From the NCBI GenBank assembly GCA_002284615.2, contig MU069504.1, forward strand, positions 457,119 to 490,901: a DNA stretch of 33,783 nucleotides, written 5' to 3'. The notes below the pieces were generated by a model, which had not been told where the DNA came from, made no database searches, and saw nothing but the letters and a program-made list of their open reading frames with translations. The translations under genes and the position numbers were made by a program. Below are positions 1 to 11,013 of this stretch, piece after piece. The first letter of the stretch is position 1, and every line of letters starts with the position of its first letter. This DNA comes from Dunaliella salina (Eukaryota > Chlorophyta > Chlorophyceae > Chlamydomonadales > Dunaliellaceae).

Positions 1-124
1 CCCTTTGTGCCCCTTGGTGTGAAGCAAAAGCCAACAGGTTTCTCACGGGTAGCCACGCCTGCTGCAGAAGTGCTGTGCCCTGTCCCACGCATGCGTGCAG
101 GAGAAGTATGGTGAGCGCCACCCG
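1..124 (+). repeat. Tandem copy of exon edge, left end of array cut by window
   Basis: Bases 1-26 (ccctttgtgccccttggtgt and on) repeat, with one mismatch, coding bases inside the exon at 101-217, beginning at 125. The offset is about 124 bp, so the acceptor region and exon start look like the last unit of a tandem array that extends left of the window. The copy at 1-26 is not needed for the spliced protein and lies in the upstream intron. Confidence 0.6.
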
Positions 125-217
125 CCCTTCGTGCCCCTTGGTGTGAAGCAAGCCAGCTTGCAGGCGCGCGCAGAGTACCGCTTCTTGTTTGTGTACCTGC
201 ACTCGTCTGAGCACCAG
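101..217 (+). CDS. FAF2: FAF2 exon: start of UAS domain
   Basis: This exon encodes 39 residues beginning EKYGERHPPFVPLGVKQA and ending YRFLFVYLHSSEHQ. Human FAF2 has the same pattern here: EKYG..HP.F, then QAL..AK.E.RFLLVYLH..DHQ. The acceptor is gcgtgcag at 93-100 and the donor is gtgtgt at 218. The hydrophobic RFLFVYLH run is the first beta strand of the thioredoxin-like UAS fold. The codon phase at the left edge is 0, so at least one further exon must lie left of the window. Confidence 0.92.
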
Positions 218-3200
218 GTGTGTGAAGATTGAAGGAGAGATAGGATAGGATAAGATAGGATAGGATATGATAGGATAGGATAGGACAAGATAGGACAGGA
301 CAGGATAGGATAGGATAGGGTAGGATAGGATAGGATAGGATAGGATAGGATAGGATAGGATAGGATAGGATAGGATAGGGTTACATGGCAGTGCTTGCCT
401 ACAAAAGCAGCTGAGCTGAAGCAAACAAGTGCCTGTGACCAAACCAAACCAATCTTGTGGGCGAATGTCAACTGGAGAATGAAACAAGCTGCACAACGGC
501 AAACCCCTAAAATTGCCTGAAGACCTTGTGCACATGTCTGCTCCTTGATGGAGCGCCAGGTGGAGTGTCTAAAGGTGAATAAAGAAGGACAGCTGTTGAG
601 CACCAGGCGAACGTAGCGCACCAGGTGGGTGTGGTGTTGAGCACCGCCTGACCGTACATGCACCCCATGTCAAAGCTGAGGTACATTTCAAAGGAGCGCC
701 AGGCGAGCTTTGAGCCACCACTAGAATGAGGTGGGTGCCTGCATCTGCTGCCAGGCAGGGAGGCAGCGGACGTGCGCGCGCGTCCAGATCTGCCAGCACT
801 TGCATTGGTCTGCTTGCACTCATGTTGATGTGCTGGGACTTGTGTTGGTCTGCCAGTACTCATGTTGATGTGCCAGGAAGCTGTTGGTCTGCCAGGGCTG
901 GTGTTCATGTGCTGGGACTTGTGTTGGTCTGCCAGGGCTGGTGTTGATGTGCCAGGAAACTGTCGGTCTGCCAGGGCCGGTGTTGGCCTGCCAGAACTCG
1001 TGTTGGTCTGCCAGAACTCATGTTGATGTGCCAGGAAATGTGTTGGTCTGCCAGTACTCATCTTGATGTGCCAGGAAGTGTGTCGGTTTGCTGGTACTCA
1101 CGCTGATGATCTGCCACTCGTGTTGGTCTGCCAGGGCCGGTGTTGGCCTGCCAGAACTCGTGTTGGTCTGCCAGAACTCATGCTGATGTGCCAGGAAATG
1201 TGTCGGTCTGCCAGTGCTCATGTTGATGTGCCAGGAAATGTGTCGGTCTGCCAGTACTCGTGTTGATGGTCTACCACTCGTGTTGGTCTGCCAGGGCTGG
1301 TGTTGGCCTGCCAGGGCTGGTGTTGGCCTGCCAGAACTCGTGTTGATGTGCCAGGAAATGTGTCGGTCTGCCAGGACTGGTGTTGGTCTGCCAGTACTTG
1401 CATTGGCCTGCCAGCCAAGGATTGGTAGCCTCAGAGCAGGCTTTGCGTGATAGAAAAGAAAAAAGGAAGGATGGAAAAAGGAAACTACGAGGATAGAAAA
1501 GGAAACGATGGAGGCAGAGGAAGAGGACGTATGGTATGGCCTTATTTTTGGCTGTTTCAGCCAGGGCAGTGTCCACATTGCTTTGCTTTTGGCACCATGG
1601 TGCGGGTCCAAATTCATCAAAGGACGCACACTCTCTTACAGCATGGCCTGCTAAGGGGAGTGCTTGCGTTAGAGAGGACAGAGCTTGCATCAGATTCCCC
1701 TTCATGAAGGATCTGCACTCTCCTATAGGACAGCCTGCTGAAGGCAGTGCTTGCACTAAAGAGAGGGCAGAGCTTGCATCAGAGTCCCCTCCATGAAGGA
1801 TCCATGCCCTCTCACAGCATTGCCTACTGAGGGGAGCGCTTGCATTAGAGAGGACAGAGCTTGCTCAGAGATCCCTTCATGAAGGATCTACACTCTCCTA
1901 CAGGACGGCCTGCTGAAGGCAGTGCTTGCACTAAAGAGAGGGCAGAGCTTGCATCAGATTCCCCTTCATGAAGGATCCATGCCCTCTCACAGCATTGCCT
2001 ACTGGGGGGAGTGCTTGCGTTAGAGAGGACAGAGCTCGCTCGGAGGTCCCTTCATGAAGGATCTGCACTCTCCTACAGGACGGCCTGCTGAAGGCAGTGC
2101 TTGCACTAAAGAGAGGGCAGAGCTTGCATCAGATTCCCCTATGTGAAGGATCCATGCCCTCTCACAGCATTGCCTACTGAGGGGAGCGCTTGCATTAGAG
2201 AGGACAGAGCTTGCTCAGAGGTCCCATCATAAAGGATCCACACTCTCGCAGCACTGTGCCTCCTGAGCCCAGTGCTTGCATCATGTCATTCTTGCGCAGG
2301 GGCCATGCTAATCTTCTCTGTATTGTTCCAATTTTAACATATGGCCTAGCAGTCGCGCGTATCGACTGATGGCCTTTTTTCTCTCTTGTAACCTCTCTTG
2401 TATCGTTCCAATTTTAACATATGTCCCGAAGGACGGTGCTTGCATTAAAGAGGACAGAGCTTGCCCAGAGATACAATCGTGAAGGATCCACACTCTCTCA
2501 CAGCGTGGCCTGCTGAGGGCAAAGCTTGCACAGTCAAGAACAGTGCTTGCATCGGAGATCCCTTCAAGAAGGATCCGCCCTCTCTTTCACCGCATGGCCT
2601 GCTGAGGGCAGAGCTTGTATTGTAGCTTGCATTGTAGAGAGGACAGACTGCATGCGTTTTTTTGTCTTCAAGGAATCCGTGCCCTCTCACAGCATGGCTT
2701 GCTGAGGGCAGTGCTTGCTTGAAAGAAAGCATAGCTCTGCAGGCATTCATTTATTTCATGAATCTGAAACAACAACAAGCTTTTTCCCTTTTATCTATGA
2801 AATTCATTCTTTTTATGAATAGGCTAACAGTCAGTCGATTTGACTGGAGGCCTCCTTTTACTTGTAACCTTGTAACCTTGCATAAAAGAGGGCATAGCTC
2901 TGCAGGCATTGGAGATCCCATTGTGTACGATCCAAGCCTTCTCACAGCACAGCCTGCTGAGGGCAGTGCTTGCACCAGACATCCCTAAGTGTAACTGGGC
3001 TGAGCTTGCATCAAGACGATGGAGATCCCTGTTGGCTAATCTGTTTGGACACTGGAAACCAATACAGCATGTCATCCCAAACTGAGTGAATGTAGTCAAA
3101 AAAAGAATTTCTTATGCCAGAGTCAGTACCTATGCTTCCATGTCCTGCTGCTGCTGGAGACGTACTTCATGGAAATTTTATTTTGCACCCCTGCAGCTTG

Positions 3201-3478
3201 GACCTCGTTATCCCCTTCACCTCCTCCTCCTTTTCTTTCCTTGCGGCTGCTTGCCTGCCAGCACATGGAGCAACTCTCCTTGTCATCCTCTGGAATGTGC
3301 ATAGCATCTTATTCCTTCAAGCAGCCACACTCGCGCGCGTGCATGTGCTCACATGCACACAAGTGAGATGTCTTTCAAGGACAGCGTGAGCACGCAAGTG
3401 GCAGCTTGAGAAAGTGTGAAAGTGTGAAGATGGTGTGAGAGTCCGAATTGTGTACCTGCGCACGCGCGTGCGGGCGCG

Positions 3479-3544
<66 letters not shown>

Positions 3545-6500
3545 TGCTCCTTCATTCCTTTGCTGCTGTGCATGCAGGACACAGATTTTTTCTGCCGCAA
3601 CGTGCTGTGCTCGCCGGAGCTCCTAGACCTCCTCAGCCAGCAGTTTGTGTGCTGGGGCGGGGACGTACGGCGGTCAGATGCATACACGGTGGGTGCACGA
3701 AACTAATTGGGCATGTCACAATGTTTGCGCTTTGTTGATTCACACACTTAATTAAGACGTGTCACAATGCACAGACTTCATCAATTACACACTTTAATGT
3801 TGCACTGGCATGGATTGTCTCCGCCCTTGCCGCTGCACAACTCATTGGGCATGGCGTAATGGGCACACCTATCGTTGCATTGACGTGGATTGTCTCTGCT
3901 TTTGCCACAGCACAGCCCTCTGCTGCACGGTGACCCTTAGGCTTCTGCACCCCGTATCCATGTGTACGCACTCCATTCCTTGTCGGCATTTTTCAGTGCC
4001 TTGTCAGGAACTGGCTCCTTTCCTCAACTCCCTCCCTAACCTACTCTCCTGGTGTTCTCTTGAGCATATGCCTGTGCTTCCCTGTCTGTCTCACTTAAAT
4101 GCAACTTGCCACACGATCACTCATCGCTGCTGCAGCTATCGACTTCACTAGGCGCCACCACCTTCCCCTTCACTGCCCTTCTTTCGCTCGGCCCTGACAA
4201 CAAGGTGAGCAGCTTCCTGGGTCTGAAGCCGGATGTCGTTCTCCGCATCGGTGCGGCAATGGCCAACAGTGCCTTTGTCACGGCACACAGTTTGGCGAAG
4301 GTCAACAGTGCCTTTGTCACGGCACACGGTTTGGCGAAGGTCAACAGTGCCTTTGTAACGGCACACGGTTTGGCGAAGGTCAACAGTGCCTTTGTAGCGA
4401 ACGCGGTGCGGAAACGTTCAAAACTGTGCCTTTGTGATGGCACATTTCGGGTCGGCATTTGGTGGCCACCCCCTCGCCATCAGAACTTTTTTACACAATT
4501 GTATGATGCATGGCCTGCAGAATAGGCTTGATCACACAACACATGCTTCACCTGTGTGTCGTGCGATGCAGGCATCTGGCTGTGCCAGTGGGAATTTTCC
4601 TGATATTCCTGGCCGTACGTGTCACTTGCACTGTGTCCTGTGCAAGGCCACACAGTGCTGCATCCAGGACTGATGGAGCCCACAGAATTCCTGTTTGCAC
4701 AACTCTTAAAAAAAGGAGTAGTTTGCCATCGAGGCACCTAAATTGAACTTGGTCGCGCATGTCGCTGGTGCCTGTGTGCTGCCCGAGGCTGCGTTGTGCT
4801 ACAGCCGTGACTGGCTAGCAGTCAGTCGTTTTGACTGGAGGCCTTGCAACCTTGTAACCTACAGCCGTGGCTGCGCAGCCCTCAAATGTCTGTTTGCATA
4901 GCTTCCCAGGAAGGAACGAGTGGTGCCAGTGAAATGCTGGAGTTGTACATGGTCGCGCGTGTTGCTGGTGTCCGCTGCCTCAGGCTGTAGCACAGTGCTG
5001 CAGCTGGGACTGTAGAAGCCATTAAGTTCCCATGTTGAATTTCTATTTGCGTAGCTTCCCATGTTGAATTTCTACGTGCGTAACTTCCCAACGAGAAAGG
5101 AGCGTTGTCAGTGAAACGCTGAAATTGTACCTGGTCACATATATCGCTGGTGTCTGTTGCCCAAGGCTGCGCAGTGCTGCAGTTCGAAGTGCAGGAGCCC
5201 ACTAAGTCCATTGTGCACAGTTTCCCAAAAAGAATTTAGGAGTGGTGCTGGTGAAACACTGAAATAGCATCTGGACACATATATTGCTGGCGTCTGCTGC
5301 TCAAGGCTGCGCAGTGCTGCAGCTGGAACTGCAGCAGCCCACACATCCCGATGTGCACAGCTTCCCAGAAAAAGAAAAAGAGGGATGCCAGTGAAATCGT
5401 ACCTACCTGATTGGAGGTGTTGCCGGTGTCTGCCGTCCAATGCTGCGCAGTGCTACAGTCGGGACTGCAGTAGCCCACAAAATCATGTTTCCACAGCTTC
5501 CCAAGAAGGATTTAGGAGCCGGTGAAGCACTAAAATTATACCCTATCGTGCATGTCGCTGGTGTCTGCCGCCCAAGGCGTAGTGCTACAGCCAGGACTGC
5601 AGAGGCCCACAAAACCTTCCTGTGTACACAGCTTTTGGAAAAAAGGAGGAATGCTGATGGAAAAAAAAAAAACGGAATTGCACCTGATTGCAGGTGTTGA
5701 TGGTGTCTGCTGCCCAAGGCTGCGAAGTGCTGCAGCCAGGACTGCAAAGGCCCGCGGAACCTTCCTGTGTACACAGCTTTTGGAAAAAAGGAACGGAATT
5801 GCACCTGATTGCAGGTGTTGCTGGTGTCTGCTGCGCAAGGCTGCGAAGTGCTGCAGCCAGGACTGCAGAGGCCCGCAAAAACTCCCTGCTTGCCAAGTTT
5901 CAAAAAGAAAAGGGGGAGTGGTGCCAGTGAAAACACTAAAGTTATAGCACCTGATCGCAGGTGTCGTTGGTGTCTGCCGCCCAAGGCTGCGCAGTGCTGC
6001 AGCCGGGACTGCTGCATGCTGTGTTGACCACGGCCATAGCAGACCACGGGGCCCTGCTGGTCGCGCAGCGCGCTGATGTCCAGGAACGGGTGCGTGGGCC
6101 TTCAGAAGCAAGTAGTGTTGGGTCAAGACGGTCAAGTGTTTGGTGAAGCAGGCTCCAAAAAGCCTGAGAGGTCTGGGCCTGTCTTGCCCTCCTTCAAACA
6201 CACCTGTTTCAGCTGTTCACCTGTTTCAGGGACAAGACACGTAAGCACCATTTTGTTGTGAATCACTTTGTTGCAAATGACATTTTGCTGTAGATGGCAG
6301 GCCACAGGGCCTTGATGATTGCTCAGTGTGCTGACATAAAAGGAACAGGAACAGGGGTGTGAGCCGCGGGAAACAGAGCATGATTTGATGTTACTTGTTG
6401 AATGGCTTACATCAGAGTTCTGCTAGATGCACAGAGCGCGTGCGCACAGGAGCAAACACAGGTGTCATTGGGAGGATGAAAATGGATTTTATTTGGAGCC

Positions 6501-9484
6501 TTTCCTTGCTGCTCAACACGAGGCACAGGTATGGTGTGGTGTGTTCTACTACTACAAGTGGTTTGAAGTCTGAATGATGAATTATGGTCTCTCCACTTGC
6601 AAGCAGCATTCCAAGGGTGCATCTCATTCAGATATATGTGGTGTTCCCACGCCCAGATGCCTGTCAATTACTTGATGCATGTGAGGGTTGGCCCATGCAC
6701 AAGTGAGAGCTGAGGGCTGATGGGTGTATGAGGCTCTGTGCGCGTTTTGTGCATGAACACTACATCTGCAACTGCATCGTGTCTTCACGCACATGCGCAT
6801 TGCATACTCGTGAGCATGCGTACACGCACTGCGTCTTCGTGCGCGTACATGTGCGCATCACGTATTTCTGCTTACAAGCACTCACATGCGCAAGCACAGA
6901 CGGTCCCGCAGGATGTGTATTGGATGTCCAAACTTCTGTCCTTGTGCCATCGAACCGCTCCCTGATGTCCCTGTGCAGCGATTTCACCCTGGAGCAGACA
7001 GTTTGCAGCAAACATAGAATCCTTTGCCCCCTGCGGCAGGTTGATGAGCAGAATACATGCCCTTTCAGTGGAGTAGGGTTGAGGGAAACTTAGTTAGGGT
7101 TTTAGGGTTAGGTTTTGGGTTAGGTAGGTAGGTTGGTAGGGTTTGGGTAGGTATACGCCCCATCAGTGCTTCTGTCACTACCTCAGGGTTTTCCCGCACC
7201 TATGCCTTCACAGTAGCTGTTTTCAGTTGAGCACACCTGCTTCCTACACAGCAGCGCCAAGCTTAGGATTTGGTTTATGCCATGCTCAGCAAAAAGGCTG
7301 CTTGCGTCTTGTTTGACGAAGAGTGTGGAGAGGAGGCTGGTGCTGGACAAAAAAAGGAAGCTCTGATTGGTATGGCAGCCTGTGTGGCAACCTAGTTTTG
7401 GGATCTTGTCACACAGATGCTCACTCTCGCGTGGCCAGGATTAGATTTACTTCATCAAGAAACAATGCACTGATCAACATGTTGTTGTTCATGGTGATGG
7501 CATCCTCATTTGGTGGGCAGGATGCATGTGGTCCTGCAGGGATTGGGATGCTGTATGGAAGAGGACAAACAAAACTCGGGTGCATCATGGTGCATTATGG
7601 TGCACGATGCCATAACCTTGTGATTCAATCACTTTTGGCAGCCTTGGATCGCAAAAGGCATAAGGTTAACAAGCTTGGCAAGAAAGTGGCCTTCAGTCCA
7701 AACGCGTTGCATGACTGCCAGGCGTGGCTCAATTTGAGCCAACCATGCAGCACCAAAAAAGGGAGAAGAAAGACGATGTCAGCCAGAGAAGGCCACACGC
7801 AATCAGGAAGGGCTCCCACAAGCAAAGCACGGGCCTCACCAAACAATGCAGCACACACAGAGGCTCACTTGTGCATGAGCTGTATGCATGTGTGGTCTTG
7901 CAGGAGGTGAACCGGCGGCTGGTAGATGAGCAGAATGCGGAGTATGAGGCGTCCTTGGAGGCGGATCGGGTGAGAGACTTACAGCGCCAGCAGGAGCGAC
8001 AGCGGCAGGAAGAGGAGCAGCGCGCGCGGGGAGAGGCTGAGGAGCGTGCAAGGTGAGCTTGCACACAGGAGTTAAAAGCATTTGTAGGGTGCATTTAACA
8101 GCACAAGCAGGAGCGTCAGCGGCAGGAGGAAAAGCGGTGCGCACAGGGGAGGCTGAGGAGCGCGCAAGGTGAGCATGCACACAGGAGGTAGAAGCACCCT
8201 ACACAAGTGTACGGTGCATGTACATGCACATGTTAAGAAGGAGGAGAGGCTGAGGAATGCGCTAGGTGAGTGTGCACACAGGAGGCATGCACGAAAATGC
8301 AGGGTGCATGTACAAGCAAGTGCCAGGGGAGGGGAGAAAGAAGAGAGCTTGTGGTCAGCATGAACACAGGAGGCAGAAGTATGTGTAGGGTGCATGTACA
8401 AGCAAATGTTAGGGGAGGAGAGGTAGAGGAGCGTGCAAGGTGAGCATGCACACATGGGGCAGAAGCATATGTAGGGTGCATGTACAAGCACATGTTCAGA
8501 AGGAGGAGAGGCTGAGGAGTGCCCTAGGTGAGTACGCACACAGGAGGCATGAGCAGGGTGTACGGGAACAAGCAAATGCCAGGGGAGGGAAGGCAGAGGA
8601 GAGCGCTAGGTCAGCATGCACACAGGAGGCAGAGGCACGCGCAGGGTGCATTTACAAGCAAATGTTAGGGGAGGGGAGGCAGAGGAGAGCGCTAGGTCAG
8701 CATGCACACATGAGGCAGAAGCATGAAAAGGCTGCATGTACACGCAAATGTTAGGGGAGGGGAGGCTGAGGAGCGCGCTAGGTGAGCATGCACACACGAG
8801 ACAGAAACATTTGTAGGGTGCATTTGCTCACACGGGAACATGGACATGTTTGGCACGTCGTGTGCGGCCAGGCCCTGAGGGGATCCAGGCTCACTGTAAG
8901 AGTAGGCAGGACTGGCCAGCTGTGCTGGTGGGGATAAGGTCTCATGTTTCATGTAAGCCTCGGCCGTCCCTTGTCTTCCCAATGTTGCATCCTCGCAGCA
9001 TGTGTGAAATGTAGATTGAGTAGGGGAGAGCAGAGGAGTGACTTGAAGGTGTGAGGAATGCAAAGCAACCTCACCGGTTGCTCTCAGCAGGCCTTGTTTG
9101 CATCGGGGGTCTGGGCAGGCTTGTTTGCGTCAGGGGTCTGAGCAGGCTTGTTCGTATCAGGGGCCCTTAGCAGCCCTTGCTCGTATCAGGGGTTAAGCCT
9201 GAAGCCAGGTCCTTTGTCTGCCGAACTGTGTGGCCGCGACTGTTCCACCAACGTGCAGGACAAAAACACTAGCAAAAGAAACACCAGCAAAGAAACTCAA
9301 TAGACATCTGTTATCTGTTTTTGCTTGATGTCTCATGAGTGAGCCTGGGTCTCGTGGCAGGTGTGTGTGAGCATGTCCTTGGCTTGGCTTTTCTGTTGGT
9401 TTTTGGCCTCATGCTCCTTCATGCTAATTCAGAATTGTAGCCCTTGTGACCTTCAAGAGAAGCAAGGGGTGGCAGAGCATTGCC

Positions 9485-9575
<91 letters not shown>

Positions 9576-10059
9576 CATCTGTTGGTCTGCTTCAAAGCCA
9601 AGGTGGCAGAGCTTTGCCACAGTGATTGTGTGTATGTTTGTACCAGGCATCCTTCGATTTGCTCCATAGCCGGGGTGGCAGAGCCTTGCCGCATCATGCC
9701 AGCCACCTCGGCTTTCGAGCAGTCCAAAGTATACCGCAAACAAGCACACACAGCCACTACACCCTACACAGCCCAAAGCACGCAGGAGATTCCTGTTACG
9801 CACATCACAGCCACTGCACTGCTCGGAGGCCACACAAAGCAGAGTATGCCGGGCAGAGTATGCCTGATGCCCGCCACACAGCCACTGCTTCACACAGAGG
9901 CAACAATTCACGATCTGCCTCACACCATATGTATTCCACCTACGCAGAACGCAATGCCTGACACACACTGCATGCAGTCCAAGTGGATCTGAAGCAGAAT
10001 GCCACAAAGCTGGGCCTCTGTCGTGGATAGAGTGTGCAAATTTTTTAGTACTGTGCGCG

Positions 10060-10124
<65 letters not shown>

Positions 10125-10940
10125 GCACGCACACACNNNNNNNNNNNNNNNNNNNNNNNNNNNNNNNNNNNNNNNNNNNNNNNNNNNNNNNNNNNNNNNN
10201 NNNNNNNNNNNNNNNNNNNNNNNNNNNNNNNNNNNNNNNNNNNNNNNNNNNNNNNNNNNNNNNNNNNNNNNNNNNNNNNNNNNNNNNNNNNNNNNNNNNN
10301 NNNNNNNNNNNNNNNNNNNNNNNNNNNNNNNNNNNNNNNNNNNNNNNNNNNNNNNNNNNNNNNNNNNNNNNNNNNNNNNNNNNNNNNNNNNNNNNNNNNN
10401 NNNNNNNNNNNNNNNNNNNNNNNNNNNNNNNNNNNNNNNNNNNNNNNNNNNNNNNNNNNNNNNNNNNNNNNNNNNNNNNNNNNNNNNNNNNNNNNNNNNN
10501 NNNNNNNNNNNNNNNNNNNNNNNNNNNNNNNNNNNNNNNNNNNNNNNNNNNNNNNNNNNNNNNNNNNNNNNNNNNNNNNNNNNNNNNNNNNNNNNNNNNN
10601 NNNNNNNNNNNNNNNNNNNNNNNNNNNNNNNNNNNNNNNNNNNNNNNNNNNNNNNNNNNNNNNNNNNNNNNNNNNNNNNNNNNNNNNNNNNNNNNNNNNN
10701 NNNNNNNNNNNNNNNNNNNNNNNNNNNNNNNNNNNNNNNNNNNNNNNNNNNNNNNNNNNNNNNNNNNNNNNNNNNNNNNNNNNNNNNNNNNNNNNNNNNN
10801 NNNNNNNNNNNNNNNNNNNNNNNNNNNNNNNNNNNNNNNNNNNNNNNNNNNNNNNNNNNNNNNNNNNNNNNNNNNNNNNNNNNNNNNNNNNNNNNNNNNN
10901 NNNNNNNNNNNNNNNNNNNNNNNNNNNNNNNNNNNNNNNN

Positions 10941-11013
<73 letters not shown>

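Larger units (their letters stand above)
1600..2990. repeat. Minisatellite with ~86-bp subunits and ~172-bp higher-order unit
   Basis: Units alternate between gcctgctgaaggcagtgctt-type and gcctactgaggggagcgctt-type, each followed by gcattagagaggacagagct or a similar stretch and then a catgaaggatc block. The 172-bp period is clear from 1600 to 2240. Divergent single units continue to about 2990. Two younger insertions interrupt it: the U6 retrocopy at 2282-2435 and a mini-element at 2822-2872. Confidence 0.92.

Noticed and set aside
595..720. gagcaccaggcg / gcaccaggtgggtg copies resembling the donor at 217
   Set aside because: The match to gagcaccag|gtgtgt is only about ten bases, too little to call a further exon-edge array.
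795..1425. CRISPR-like regular repeats
   Set aside because: The repeats are contiguous and degenerate without unique spacers, and the genome is eukaryotic.
507..1756. Overlapping ORFs of 160-203 residues across 500-1760
   Set aside because: They are translations of 20/41-bp minisatellite units with repeated peptide and lie inside a FAF2 intron.
4205..4525. Read-through of FAF2 exon 4136 past its donor (VSSFLGLKPDVV...)
   Set aside because: The frame is open, but it runs into a 39-bp tandem repeat and lacks the UAS end, which the exon at 5961 supplies.
5403..6201. Minus-strand ORFs of 214 and 221 residues
   Set aside because: They are antisense to the acceptor-side repeat array and the FAF2 exon at 5961. 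The peptide is periodic.
8692..9063. 123-residue minus ORF (…SPAYSYSEPGSPQGL…)
   Set aside because: Its end lies in the donor-side repeat array, and the rest has no recognised domain or splice support.
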